Below are positions 16,130 to 25,292 of a DNA stretch of 64,000 nucleotides, one piece after another. The stretch covers positions 62,001 through 126,000 of the forward strand of contig NZ_KE383883.1 in NCBI RefSeq assembly GCF_000422585.1. Direction: 5' to 3'. Origin of the DNA: Hugenholtzia roseola DSM 9546 (GTDB lineage Bacteria; Bacteroidota; Bacteroidia; Cytophagales; Bernardetiaceae). A model generated the notes under the pieces. It worked only from the letters and a program-made list of their open reading frames with translations. It did not search any database and was not told the origin of the DNA. A program made the position numbers and the translations under genes. How positions within the stretch are numbered: the first letter of the stretch is position 1; each line of letters opens with the position of its first letter.

Positions 16130-18121
16130 ATGAAACTCATCAAAGTTGCAGGGGCAGTTTTGAACCAAACGCCCTTAGATTGGGAAGGCAATAAAAGGCG
16201 CATTTTAGCGGCAATCAGCAGTGCCAAGCGTCAGCAGGTTAGTATTCTTTGTTTGCCCGAACTCTGCATTACGGGGTATGGCTGCGAAGATATGTTTTAC
16301 GCACCCGGCGTGATAGCTGCCGCTCAAAGGGTTTTATTCGAAATATTGCCACACACAGAGGGCATTATCACCTGTTTGGGTCTGCCGCTGATGTATCAAA
16401 ATCGCACCTTCAATACTTGCGCTTTGGTAGTAGATGGCAAAATTGCAGGCTTTGCTGCCAAAAGATTTTTAGCAGGCAATGGCATACACTACGAACCGCG
16501 CTGGTTTACGCCTTGGGTAGCAGAAAAGCAGGTACAAATCACGCTACACGATTTAGACCAAACCGCTCATCAGTTTCCCTTAGGCGACATCTTTTTCGAT
16601 ATTGGTGGTATCAAGATGGGCTTCGAAATTTGTGAAGATGCCTGGGTAGCGAATCGCCCTGGGCGCAATCTCTACCGCTACGGCGCAGATTTGATACTCA
16701 ACCCTTCAGCAAGTCATTTTGCTTTTCGTAAGATAGAAGTGCGCAAACGGTTTGTATTAGAAGGCTCACGCGCCTTTGGAGTCGCCTATATCTATGCCAA
16801 CCTTTTGGGCAACGAGGCAGGCAGAGCCATTTACGACGGCGGCACTATCATTGCTTCGGCAGGCGAAATTGCGAACATAGGCGAGCGTTTGGGCTTTTAT
16901 GAGCAGCTCGTTACGACGGCAGTAATTGATATTGATGCCAATAGAATTGCACAATCGCAAGCCAGCACAACTTTTGATTTGCCCCCTACCCAAGAAAATT
17001 GTATCAACCTGCCCTTTTCCTACCCAAGCATCGAGACCGAACCCTACGACCCCAACGAGGAGTCGTGGGAATATAGTCCCCAAATTTGGGAGGAAGAGTT
17101 TGCGCGTGCCTTAGCCTTAGGGCTTTTTGATTATTTGCGCAAAAGCTATTCACAGGGCTTTGTCATTTCCCTTAGCGGTGGGGCAGACTCTTCGGCAGTG
17201 GCGGCTTGTTGTTTTCTGATGATAAAATTGGGCGTAGAAAGTATCGGCTTAGAAGCCTTCAAAGCCCAACTTTCGCATATCAAAGCCATCAAAGAGGCAA
17301 AAAACATCGAGGAGATTGCCGAAAAAATCATCATCACAGCCTACCAGCCCACCGAAAACAGTTCGGAAACGACGCGCTATGCCGCCGAAGCCTTAGCCAA
17401 AGCCTTGCATGCGACCCATTATCAGCTCAATGTTGGGCAGGTAGTAAAAGAATATCACCAAATTGTAGAAAAAGCCTTAGGGCGCAAACTCACTTGGGCG
17501 CAAGACGACATCACGCTACAAAACGTACAGGCGCGTGTGCGTGCGCCTTCGGTTTGGATGTTGGCAAATATTCACAATGCCCTGCTGCTTTCTACCAGCA
17601 ATCGTTCAGAGGCTGCCGTTGGCTACGCCACTATGGACGGCGATACCAGCGGAGGGCTTTCCCCCATTGCAGGCATAGACAAGGACTTTCTGCGCAAATG
17701 GCTCAAATGGTTAGAGAAAAAGGGCATAGAAAATCGCTTCCAAATTCCTGCCTTGCAGTATGTCAATCAGCAAGCACCCACTGCCGAGCTACGTCCGCTT
17801 GAAAACAAGCAAACCGACGAAGACGACCTGATGCCCTACGACCTTTTAGATGCCATCGAGGAGGCTGCCATTCGCGACAAAAAAATGCCCGCCGAGTGTT
17901 TGCTTGTCCTGCAACAACGTTTTACACAATACGAGCGCGAACAACTCAAAATTTGGATAGACAAGTTTTTCCGACTTTGGAGCAGAAACCAATGGAAACG
18001 TGAGCGTTACGCGCCCTCTTTCCACTTAGACGACAAAAACCTCGACCCCAAAACGTGGTGTCGCTTCCCTATCCTTTCAAGTGGCTTTGCATACGAACTT
18101 GAACAACTTAGAAAGAGTTAG
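16130..18121 (+). CDS. nadE: Glutamine-dependent NAD+ synthetase
   Basis: Last step of NAD synthesis: amidation of nicotinate adenine dinucleotide with ammonia released from glutamine. 663 residues in two domains. The N-terminal nitrilase-type glutaminase has the triad E44 (LPELCITGY), K111 (FAAKRF) and C168 (FEICEDAW). The C-terminal synthetase is an ATP pyrophosphatase with the P-loop SGGADSS at 349-355, plus STSNRSEAAVGYATMDGD and the GGLSPIAGIDK region. The presence of the amidase domain means it can use glutamine rather than free ammonia. The start is the ATG that gives the conserved MKLIKVAGAVLNQTPLDW. A near-consensus TATCTTTC lies about 30 bases upstream. Confidence 0.97.
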   Translation: MKLIKVAGAVLNQTPLDWEGNKRRILAAISSAKRQQVSILCLPELCITGYGCEDMFYAPGVIAAAQRVLFEILPHTEGIITCLGLPLMYQNRTFNTCALVVDGKIAGFAAKRFLAGNGIHYEPRWFTPWVAEKQVQITLHDLDQTAHQFPLGDIFFDIGGIKMGFEICEDAWVANRPGRNLYRYGADLILNPSASHFAFRKIEVRKRFVLEGSRAFGVAYIYANLLGNEAGRAIYDGGTIIASAGEIANIGERLGFYEQLVTTAVIDIDANRIAQSQASTTFDLPPTQENCINLPFSYPSIETEPYDPNEESWEYSPQIWEEEFARALALGLFDYLRKSYSQGFVISLSGGADSSAVAACCFLMIKLGVESIGLEAFKAQLSHIKAIKEAKNIEEIAEKIIITAYQPTENSSETTRYAAEALAKALHATHYQLNVGQVVKEYHQIVEKALGRKLTWAQDDITLQNVQARVRAPSVWMLANIHNALLLSTSNRSEAAVGYATMDGDTSGGLSPIAGIDKDFLRKWLKWLEKKGIENRFQIPALQYVNQQAPTAELRPLENKQTDEDDLMPYDLLDAIEEAAIRDKKMPAECLLVLQQRFTQYEREQLKIWIDKFFRLWSRNQWKRERYAPSFHLDDKNLDPKTWCRFPILSSGFAYELEQLRKS

Positions 18122-18135
18122 GCGTATGGGCAGGG

Positions 18136-18303
18136 CAGTGGTGTTAAGTTCTGTAAAAAAACTTGTTTTATCAAATTAGAAACAAAATAAAATTTGAACT
18201 TAAACCCTAAGGGTCTTGAAGACCCTTAGGGTTTGGGGCATAGGACAAGGCAATGCCTTGTCCCTACATTTGAATCTAATTTTTAGAATTTAATATCTCA
18301 CTG
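18136..18303 (+). mobile_element. MITE-like element, family A, complete copy (palindrome variant)
   Basis: The left end CAGTGGTGTTAAGTTCT and right end AGAATTTAATATCTCACTG are inverted relative to each other. The ends may extend three bases (GGG/CCC) further out on both sides. Inside are the GAAACAAAATAAAATTTG block, a 33-base palindrome with arms AAACCCTAAGGGTCTT and central G, and GGACAAGGCA-A-TGCCTTGTCC. Total about 168 bp and no coding capacity. No clear target duplication is visible here. Confidence 0.8.
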
Positions 18304-18335
18304 CCCCAAACGGTGCCTTATTTTTACTCTATCAA

Positions 18336-18379
18336 AAAAAAAATCTCTTACCAAGCCCTGCTCGATAAGAGATTTTTTT
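18336..18379. terminator. Bidirectional terminator between nadE and the PH-domain gene
   Basis: AAAAATCTCTTA pairs with TAAGAGATTTTT across about 15 bases. There are A and T runs on both sides, so it can serve the rightward nadE transcript and the leftward gene ending at 18396. Confidence 0.8.
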
Positions 18380-18395
18380 GAAAGCTATTCAAAAA

Positions 18396-19052
18396 TTAGT
18401 TGTTGATGTACTTCAAAAACACTTCCGAAAAATCTTTGCGTAGATACTTTTCTTTGCCCGCCTCAATCCAAGCCAAGACGTACTCATGGACGCGCTTCAA
18501 TTCATCGACCTTATTGACCGACTCGCTGCGATTGCCAACCACCGTTTGTAGTGCCTTGTCTAAACTTTCCATGTGGGTGCGAAACTTCGAATGATTCTCA
18601 CTCACGATAAGGGAAATCGTGTAAAGAGCCTTATACAAGTCGGCTAACTGCTTTATCTGCTTTTTATCCACGTCAATAGAAAAAGTCAGACCGCCGCCCG
18701 ATTTGAGCGAGCTATTGTCGCCATAATCCGTATTGCCCATGTAGAATTTTATCTCTACATCTAAATCAATATTTCCAGCGGTTTCCAAAGTAACGCCGCC
18801 GATAGGGTGCTTGTAATATTCGTATCGCTTCAAAAGGCGTTTTTTGTTTAAGGCACTATTGCCATCTACATGCACCAAGGCGCGATTGGTAAAGCAATAT
18901 TCATCTTGTTTGGATTTGATGAGGAAAAAAATCTTTTCGCCGTCCTCATGCAAGATATAATCGTCCGACTCTACTTTGTCGTAATCGGAAGGCGGTACAA
19001 TGATGCCGATGTCGCTCAATCCTAAGGCTTCAGATGCAATTCTTTTGAACAT
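18396..19052 (-). CDS. Bacterial PH-domain protein
   Basis: 218 residues. The N-terminal half (MFKRIASEALGLSDIGIIVP ... DDYILHEDGEKIFFLIKSKQ) is the bacterial pleckstrin-homology domain (bPH family PF08000). The C-terminal half is helical. Members are cytosolic, form oligomeric rings and are of unknown role, often regarded as stress-related. The ATG at 19052 fits the family start; the open frame runs to 19127 but the extra part is hydrophobic and not conserved in the family as I know it. Confidence 0.85.
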   Translation of the reverse strand: MFKRIASEALGLSDIGIIVPPSDYDKVESDDYILHEDGEKIFFLIKSKQDEYCFTNRALVHVDGNSALNKKRLLKRYEYYKHPIGGVTLETAGNIDLDVEIKFYMGNTDYGDNSSLKSGGGLTFSIDVDKKQIKQLADLYKALYTISLIVSENHSKFRTHMESLDKALQTVVGNRSESVNKVDELKRVHEYVLAWIEAGKEKYLRKDFSEVFLKYINN

Positions 19053-19340
19053 AAAAAAGGTGGAAAAGTGTAAAACATCAATTGAAAATAAAAAAAGAGC
19101 TATAAAATGCCCCAAATGGCGGTACAAATTTGATGCCCTTTTGCAGGCTGCCTACTTTTGGCAGCAAGTTGCGTATAAGTTAGTGAATATTTTAGAGATA
19201 GGCGGCACAAATTAGGCGAAGTTGGGCAAAAAATTAAGGCTTGCCGCTTTTTTTTGCTTTTTTAGCATTGTTTTTTCGCTTATCTTGTTCAAAATTCGGT
19301 ACGACAAGGTTTTTTCCCAAACCTTACTTTCTTTTCGGTT

Positions 19341-21350
19341 ATGAAACGGCAGTCTTTTCGCTTTTCGCGCCTATTTTTCTGGTGTGCCTCTCTTATCGGG
19401 CTTTCCCTTATGCAGCTATATGCGCAGGCAGAGCGCGATTTTTTGCTCAATGGCAAAGAAGATTTAGAAAAAAAATACTACCGCAGTGCGCGTTATTTCT
19501 TCGAAGAAGCCCTCAAAATCAATCCGAACAACGTAGAAGCGCAATTTTATCAGGCTGTTTCGCAAATCCATCTCCACCAAGCGGAAAAGGGCTTGTCTTT
19601 GTTGGCTCAAATCAGCCCTGCCGCCGCGCCACAGGGCGAAGTGGGCTATTATTATTGGTTAGCCGAAGCGCATTTTTTGAATGAAGATTTTGCCGCTGCC
19701 CAAAATTCGCTTCTTTCCTTTAAAAAAAGCAGGGAAAAAGATTCGAAACAAAAAGCCTACGACGCACTTGCCACCCATTTAGAGGCACAACTTGGCGAGG
19801 CGCAAAAGGCTTACACACAGCCTTATGCCATTTTTATAGAAAATTTAGGGACAGAAATCAATTCAGAATTTGATGAATTTGGGATTTTATTAGATAAGAC
19901 CCAACGCGATTTGATTTTTACAACCAATAGAGAATCGCAAAACCACCGACAAGCCGCCCATTTATACGACAAAGACCGTTTCACAACCCATTATAGCACC
20001 CAAAATAGCGACGGCAGTTGGAAAAAAAATCAGCCCTTTTATGTTAGCGACGAAGCCCATAGCAGCCAAACCGACGAGGTTATTGTGCTACAAATTTTGG
20101 AACGCAGCTTTACGGGCAGCGACAAAAAATTACTTATCTCCAAAAACGGACAACTGCACCTTATCGAGCAAAAACAAGGCATTTGGCAGCCCTCCCAACT
20201 TTTTTCGCCTACCCTCGATGCCGACAAAGGCGTGCAAAAATATGCCGTTCTTTCTAAAAAACAAGACTTTATCATCTTTGCTTCCGACTACCGCTCGAAA
20301 GAAAATTTTGAGCTTTTTGTAGCTTATTACGATAAAAACCTGAAAGATTGGCAGAAACCAGAGCCTTTGGATAGCCTCAATTCCACCTATCACGAAGTTT
20401 CGCCTTTTTTAGCCGACGACCAAACCCTTTATTTTAGCTCAAAAGGGCATAATGCAATGGGCGGTTACGACGTTTTTAAATCTACCTTCGAGCCTAAAAC
20501 AAAAAAATGGCGCAGCCCCACACGCCTGCCCTATCCCATCAATAGTGTCGCAGATGATTTTTATTTCAATTTAGAAAAAGAAGTGGCTTATTTGGTTTCA
20601 AATAGAAAGGGAAGCATTGGGGGCGAAGATATTTTCCGCTTTTTCCTTTTTGATAGCCTCACTTTGAAAGGGAAAGTACAAAATAGAGATAGCCAAGAGC
20701 CTTTGGCAGGAGCTAAGATTCTGATTTTCAATTCAGAAGAAGCCGCTACTTCCGAAAAGGCAATAGAAAAACATTGGCTTGCACAAAGCGACGCGCAGGG
20801 CGAATATCAAATCCGTCTGCCCCTATTGCCGCAAGTGAAAATCAGTGTCATTTTGAATGAAAAAACCTTGTATGAGCAGAGCCTACGGCTAAATCCTTCT
20901 ATTTTGGCACGAAGAAGTGAAAAGATTTATATCCAAAATTTTCATTTGCAGGTGCAAAAAGAAATCAAGATGGACGACTTTCTAACCAGTGGCAGCCTTA
21001 AAAAGTATATCCTCAAAAATATTTACTTCGAGATAGGCAGCGCAAATCTCGAACCGCGCTCTTTCCCCGAACTGTTGCGTTTGGCAGACTTTATGCGTCA
21101 GAATCCCGACCTAAGCATTGAAATTGGCGGACATACGGACAATGTTGGTAGCCCCAAGAGTAATTTGGTGCTTTCGCAGGCACGTGCCGAAGCCGTCCGC
21201 GTGTTTCTTATTGAAAAGGGAAAAATAGAAGCCTACCGCCTCCAAGCACAGGGCTACGGGCAGACGCAGCCTATCGCCAGCAACGACGACGAATTGGAAG
21301 GGCGCGAACTCAATCGCCGCATAGAGGTCAAAATCCTACCCGAAGAGTAG
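19341..21350 (+). CDS. PorE-like protein: TPR, beta-propeller (PD40), carboxypeptidase-regulatory-like and OmpA domains
   Basis: 669 residues with a signal peptide (cleavage near MQLYAQA). TPR repeats occupy about residues 30-180, a six-bladed PD40-type propeller about 190-420 (blades such as SPFLADDQTLYFSSKGHNAM), a carboxypeptidase-regulatory-like beta domain about 433-520 (LKGKVQNRDSQEPLAGAKIL), and an OmpA domain about 555-667 (NIYFEIGSANLEPRSFPELL, then GHTDNVGSPKSN). This order matches PorE of Porphyromonas, which links the type IX secretion machinery to peptidoglycan. PorE is a lipoprotein; no lipobox is seen here. Whether this is the true PorE or one of several paralogues needs a genome-wide comparison. 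Confidence 0.85.
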   Translation: MKRQSFRFSRLFFWCASLIGLSLMQLYAQAERDFLLNGKEDLEKKYYRSARYFFEEALKINPNNVEAQFYQAVSQIHLHQAEKGLSLLAQISPAAAPQGEVGYYYWLAEAHFLNEDFAAAQNSLLSFKKSREKDSKQKAYDALATHLEAQLGEAQKAYTQPYAIFIENLGTEINSEFDEFGILLDKTQRDLIFTTNRESQNHRQAAHLYDKDRFTTHYSTQNSDGSWKKNQPFYVSDEAHSSQTDEVIVLQILERSFTGSDKKLLISKNGQLHLIEQKQGIWQPSQLFSPTLDADKGVQKYAVLSKKQDFIIFASDYRSKENFELFVAYYDKNLKDWQKPEPLDSLNSTYHEVSPFLADDQTLYFSSKGHNAMGGYDVFKSTFEPKTKKWRSPTRLPYPINSVADDFYFNLEKEVAYLVSNRKGSIGGEDIFRFFLFDSLTLKGKVQNRDSQEPLAGAKILIFNSEEAATSEKAIEKHWLAQSDAQGEYQIRLPLLPQVKISVILNEKTLYEQSLRLNPSILARRSEKIYIQNFHLQVQKEIKMDDFLTSGSLKKYILKNIYFEIGSANLEPRSFPELLRLADFMRQNPDLSIEIGGHTDNVGSPKSNLVLSQARAEAVRVFLIEKGKIEAYRLQAQGYGQTQPIASNDDELEGRELNRRIEVKILPEE

Positions 21351-21439
21351 CACAACCAAGAGGGCGACAAAGTCTGTACGATTTTTGCTTGTTTTTTTCC
21401 ACCTATCCTTTATTTTGCTTTTTTCGCACCCCAAATACT

Positions 21440-21886
21440 ATGAAAGCGCGATTGCCAAATGGCTCTATTTTCTTTTCGAGATGCTCGCTACCCCATACCA
21501 AAGCCCTCGTTTTTTTTGGCTTCGGGGCTTGTTTTAGCTTTTTGGTAGCCTTTTTAGGGTCATTCCAAAATCCTATCAAAACCAATGAATGGGTTTTGTG
21601 GCAAAAAAGAGAAGGCGTGGAGTTTTATGTCAAGCATGGTAGCTCTTCCTACGACTCGCGCTACAATACGCACGTAAAATTGCGGAACACAAATAGTTAT
21701 GAGGTTACGACGATTTTCATACCTACTTATGAATGTAACCAAGAGCCACTTATGTCCGTTTCGCGCAAAGAGGTGCGCGTTAATATTTACCCGCGCCATT
21801 CAGTTACACTTTTAGCCGACCGCCCCTGCAACGGTTTTATTCCCAACAAGGTTTTGTTTGAACAGTTGAAGATTCAGCCGCGATAG
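21440..21886 (+). CDS. Small exported protein, unknown
   Basis: 148 residues from the ATG at 21440. A hydrophobic stretch (FFGFGACFSFLVAFLGSF) may be a signal peptide or anchor. The mature part is a small beta-rich domain (YNTHVKLRNTNSYEVTTIFI) with two or three cysteines that could form a disulfide. No known family recognised. It follows the PorE-like gene by 89 bases on the same strand and may be co-transcribed. Confidence 0.6.
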   Translation: MKARLPNGSIFFSRCSLPHTKALVFFGFGACFSFLVAFLGSFQNPIKTNEWVLWQKREGVEFYVKHGSSSYDSRYNTHVKLRNTNSYEVTTIFIPTYECNQEPLMSVSRKEVRVNIYPRHSVTLLADRPCNGFIPNKVLFEQLKIQPR

Positions 21887-21979
21887 CAAGCTACTCTTTT
21901 TTATCCTAAAAAACAGTAAAAGTGGCTTCATTCTTGCAAGTTTTGAGAAGTTTTCAGGTCGGAATTTGTTTTTTTGCTT

Positions 21980-21987
21980 TATATTTG
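21980..21987 (+). promoter_or_regulatory. -7 box upstream of the receiver-phosphatase gene
   Basis: TATATTTG, 56 bases before the ATG. No TTTG at 19-21 bases. Confidence 0.35.
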
Positions 21988-22043
21988 TTTCCTATAATTC
22001 TTTTTGGGCAAAAAACCCTTAGCAGTCGCTTTTTTTACTCCCA

Positions 22044-23333
22044 ATGCGCAACGGCAAATCGATATCCCCTAACTCCTTAGACGCAGATTTGCGACCGACT
22101 TCCTATACCATTTTGGTAGCAGATGATTACGAGAGCAATTTAGCCGTCATAGAAAGCATCTTTGAAGAATCTGGGCAGCAGTTTCAAATCATCTATGCCC
22201 ATGATGGTGTGGCGGCGTGCCAAGAGGCGATTACGCACAAGCCCGATTTGATAATTATGGATTGGGATATGCCCAAAATGACGGGGATTGAAGCCTTAGA
22301 TTTTCTCAAAAAGCGCGAAGACACTGCCCACATTCCCGTCATCATGACGACGGCTTTTACCTCGTCTGAACACTTAGAAAAAGCCCTCAAAGCAGGTGCA
22401 ATAGACTACGTGCGCAAGCCCATAGACGAAATTGAATTGGTAGCCAGAGTCAATTCTGCCCTGCAATTAGTGGCTTCCTACAAAAAAATTTGGCGGCAGA
22501 AAGAGGAAATTGAAGAAAAAACACGCATCTTACAAACGGCTTTTTCTGAAATAGAAAAGAAAAACGAAAACATCATCAGCAGTATCAAATACGCCAAAAG
22601 GATACAAGAAGCCGTTTTGCCACAGCCCGAAGCCCTACAAGCACTCCTGCCCCATTCGTTCGTCTTTTTCAAGCCGCGCGATTTGGTGAGTGGCGATTTT
22701 TATTGGTTTGGCGAAAAAGAGGGCAAACTCTTTATTGTCGCTGCCGACTGCACAGGACATGGCGTGCCGGGTGCTTTTATGTCTATGTTGGGCGATACTT
22801 TTCTCAATCAGATTGTCAATATTTTTGGAATAACAAGTCCCGACGAAATTCTCAACGCCCTGCATGAAGCCATCAGAAAGGCTCTCAAACAAGATTCTAC
22901 CAACAACCGCGACGGCATGGACATCGCCATCTGTGTCATCGATAAAAAGAAACGCCATCTGGAATTTGCAGGGGCGAAAAGTCCTTTGGTTTATATTCGC
23001 AACAAAGAAGTTGTCCGCATCAAGGGCGATAAATTTTCCGTTGGCGGACGCAGAGAAGGGCTTGACAAAGGCGGCGAGAAGAAATATCAGAAACACACCA
23101 TTATTTTAGAAGAAAATCCTACGCCTTTTTATCTCTTTTCCGACGGCTATCAAGACCAATTTAATTCGGAAATGCAGGCTAAATTTATGACCAAACGCTT
23201 TCTCAAACTGCTTTTGCGCATGCACAAACAGCCCTTTCCAAAACAAAAAGAACTTTTAGAGCAAATCTTAGGCGATTGGATGAAAAACAGCAAGCAGGTA
23301 GATGATGTACTTGTCATTGGCTTTGAAGCCTAA
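22044..23333 (+). CDS. Response regulator with SpoIIE/PP2C-type serine phosphatase output
   Basis: 429 residues. A receiver domain (about 20-140) has the acidic pair DD27-28, phospho-acceptor D73 (LIIMDWDMP) and the KP pair after DYVR. A coiled linker (about 145-190, EEIEEKTRILQTAFSEIEKK) connects to a SpoIIE-type PPM phosphatase (about 200-425) with the metal-binding motifs VSGDFYWF, ADCTGHGVPGAFMSMLG and FSDGYQDQF. Such proteins usually dephosphorylate an anti-sigma-factor antagonist in partner-switching pathways. No anti-sigma factor, antagonist or histidine kinase is adjacent, so the partner is unknown. Confidence 0.92.
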   Translation: MRNGKSISPNSLDADLRPTSYTILVADDYESNLAVIESIFEESGQQFQIIYAHDGVAACQEAITHKPDLIIMDWDMPKMTGIEALDFLKKREDTAHIPVIMTTAFTSSEHLEKALKAGAIDYVRKPIDEIELVARVNSALQLVASYKKIWRQKEEIEEKTRILQTAFSEIEKKNENIISSIKYAKRIQEAVLPQPEALQALLPHSFVFFKPRDLVSGDFYWFGEKEGKLFIVAADCTGHGVPGAFMSMLGDTFLNQIVNIFGITSPDEILNALHEAIRKALKQDSTNNRDGMDIAICVIDKKKRHLEFAGAKSPLVYIRNKEVVRIKGDKFSVGGRREGLDKGGEKKYQKHTIILEENPTPFYLFSDGYQDQFNSEMQAKFMTKRFLKLLLRMHKQPFPKQKELLEQILGDWMKNSKQVDDVLVIGFEA

Positions 23334-23493
23334 CTTTTTGAAGACAGCACAAGAGTAAGCCTCCGATTTGGGTGCAAAACGCGCCTTTTTATTTTTTTGT
23401 TTTGAAAAAAGATAAAAAAAGACTACCTTTCGAATCTTAAACACGCCCCAAACACTCACTCTTTTTTCTATCCAAACCGTCCCGTCATTTGCC

Positions 23494-25194
23494 ATGAAGT
23501 TAAAAAGATGGCTTTTTGAAGCAGCACCTCACCCTTCTGACATAGAAAGCCTATCGAAGAGCTTAAATATCAGTCGCTTACCTGCTACCCTACTTTGGCA
23601 ACGTGGCATTAGAGAGTATGAAACGGCAAGGCAATTTTTTCGCCCTTCCCTAAGCCAACTGCACGACCCTTTTTTGATGAAAGGCATGGACATCGCCATC
23701 GAGCGGATTCAGAAAGCCCTGCACAATCAGGAAACAATCCTTATTTACGGCGACTATGATGTAGATGGCACTACTTCGGTAGCCTTAGTGTATGGATTTC
23801 TCAAAAAAATATATCCGCACCTGCTTGCCTACATTCCCGATAGGCACAAGGAGGGCTATGGCATTACGTATGAAGGCTTGAATTTTGCGATAGAAAAAAA
23901 AGTAGGACTAATTATTAGTTTAGATTGTGGCGTGAAAGCCAATGAGCAAATAGATTACGCCAAAAAAAACGGCATTGATTTTATCATTTGCGACCACCAC
24001 TTACCCGACGGCGAGCTACCTGCCGCCCTTGCGATGCTCAATCCCAAGCAAATAGATTGCCCCTATCCTTTTAAAGAGCTAACAGGCTGCGGCATTGGCT
24101 TCAAACTTCTCTCTGCATTTTGCCAGCGCACCCAAACACCAGAGCGGCTTTTGCACCAATACCTCGACTTAGTCGTCCTTAGTATTGCCGCCGATTTAGT
24201 GCCTTTGGTTGGGGAAAATCGCGTTTTGGCTTTTTTTGGCTTAGAAAAGCTAAACATAGACCCTTTGGCAGGTTTGAAAGCGTTGCTACGCCTGACCAAC
24301 GGCTACGGGCGCAAAATCACGATTAAAGATTTGGTCTTTTCTATTTCGCCACGCATCAATGCAGCAGGGCGTTTGGCAGATGCTTATGATTCACTAAATT
24401 TATTACTTTCCGAAAACGACGAAGAAGCAAGCCGCTTGGCAAAGTTGGTAAATGAAAAAAATGACACCCGACGCGATATAGAAAAAGGCGTGATAGAGGA
24501 AGCCTTTGCGATGTTAGATGCCCAATCGGAGAGCCGAAGGGCAAATGTTATCTTCAAAAAGGATTGGAACAAGGGCGTAGTCGGCATTGTGGCGGCGCGT
24601 TGTGTGGATAAATACTACCGCCCAACGATTGTACTAACGGAAAGCGAGGATTTGGTAGTCGGTTCGGCGCGTTCTATCCAAGAATTTGACCTTTATCAGA
24701 CCTTAGAGCATTGTTCAGACCTACTCTTGCAATTTGGCGGTCATAAATACGCCGCAGGATTGAGCCTAAGAAGGCAGGATTTGCCCGAATTTCAGGCGCG
24801 TTTTGAAAATCTGGTCGCCCAAAGATTAGAACCCAATCAGCTTGTGCCGCCTGTGCGAATTGATATGGAAATCGGTTTTGAAGAAATTTCGACTAAAATG
24901 TTTGCCGTTGTGCAGCAAATGTCGCCCTTCGGACCCCAAAACATGCGCCCTGTCTTTTTGGCGCGAAAAATAAAGGTGGAAAATATCAAAATTATCAAAA
25001 ATCGCCATCTTAAATTTACTGCCAAGCAGCAGCACCTTAGTTTTGGTGCGATTGTCTTCAACGACTTAAATTTTTTAGAAATTTTAGAACAGCAGGAATG
25101 GATAGATTTGGTCTTTTTGGTAGTAGAAAATGAATATGCAGGCAACAAAGTCTTGCAGCTCGAAGTACGCGATTTAAGACCTTTTGTAGAGTAA
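23494..25194 (+). CDS. recJ: Single-stranded-DNA-specific exonuclease RecJ
   Basis: 566 residues. 5'-3' exonuclease in recombination and mismatch repair. DHH-family motifs are present: GDYDVDGTTS (86-95), SLDCGV, and CDHHLPDG (DHH at 167-169), followed by the DHHA1 domain with GHKYAAGLSL and a C-terminal OB fold. The metal-binding acidic residues look intact. A short strong terminator follows. Confidence 0.96.
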   Translation: MKLKRWLFEAAPHPSDIESLSKSLNISRLPATLLWQRGIREYETARQFFRPSLSQLHDPFLMKGMDIAIERIQKALHNQETILIYGDYDVDGTTSVALVYGFLKKIYPHLLAYIPDRHKEGYGITYEGLNFAIEKKVGLIISLDCGVKANEQIDYAKKNGIDFIICDHHLPDGELPAALAMLNPKQIDCPYPFKELTGCGIGFKLLSAFCQRTQTPERLLHQYLDLVVLSIAADLVPLVGENRVLAFFGLEKLNIDPLAGLKALLRLTNGYGRKITIKDLVFSISPRINAAGRLADAYDSLNLLLSENDEEASRLAKLVNEKNDTRRDIEKGVIEEAFAMLDAQSESRRANVIFKKDWNKGVVGIVAARCVDKYYRPTIVLTESEDLVVGSARSIQEFDLYQTLEHCSDLLLQFGGHKYAAGLSLRRQDLPEFQARFENLVAQRLEPNQLVPPVRIDMEIGFEEISTKMFAVVQQMSPFGPQNMRPVFLARKIKVENIKIIKNRHLKFTAKQQHLSFGAIVFNDLNFLEILEQQEWIDLVFLVVENEYAGNKVLQLEVRDLRPFVE

Positions 25195-25209
25195 GATTTT
25201 ATTTTTTCT

Positions 25210-25235
25210 AAAAAGCCTACCATAGGCTTTTTTTT
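25210..25235 (+). terminator. Terminator of recJ
   Basis: AAAAAGCCTA-CCA-TAGGCTTTTT with a further T run. Confidence 0.9.
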
Positions 25236-25292
25236 TGTATCTTGCCATAAAGAAAAAAAACGTGCTTATTATTTTCATAATAAAACTACTTT

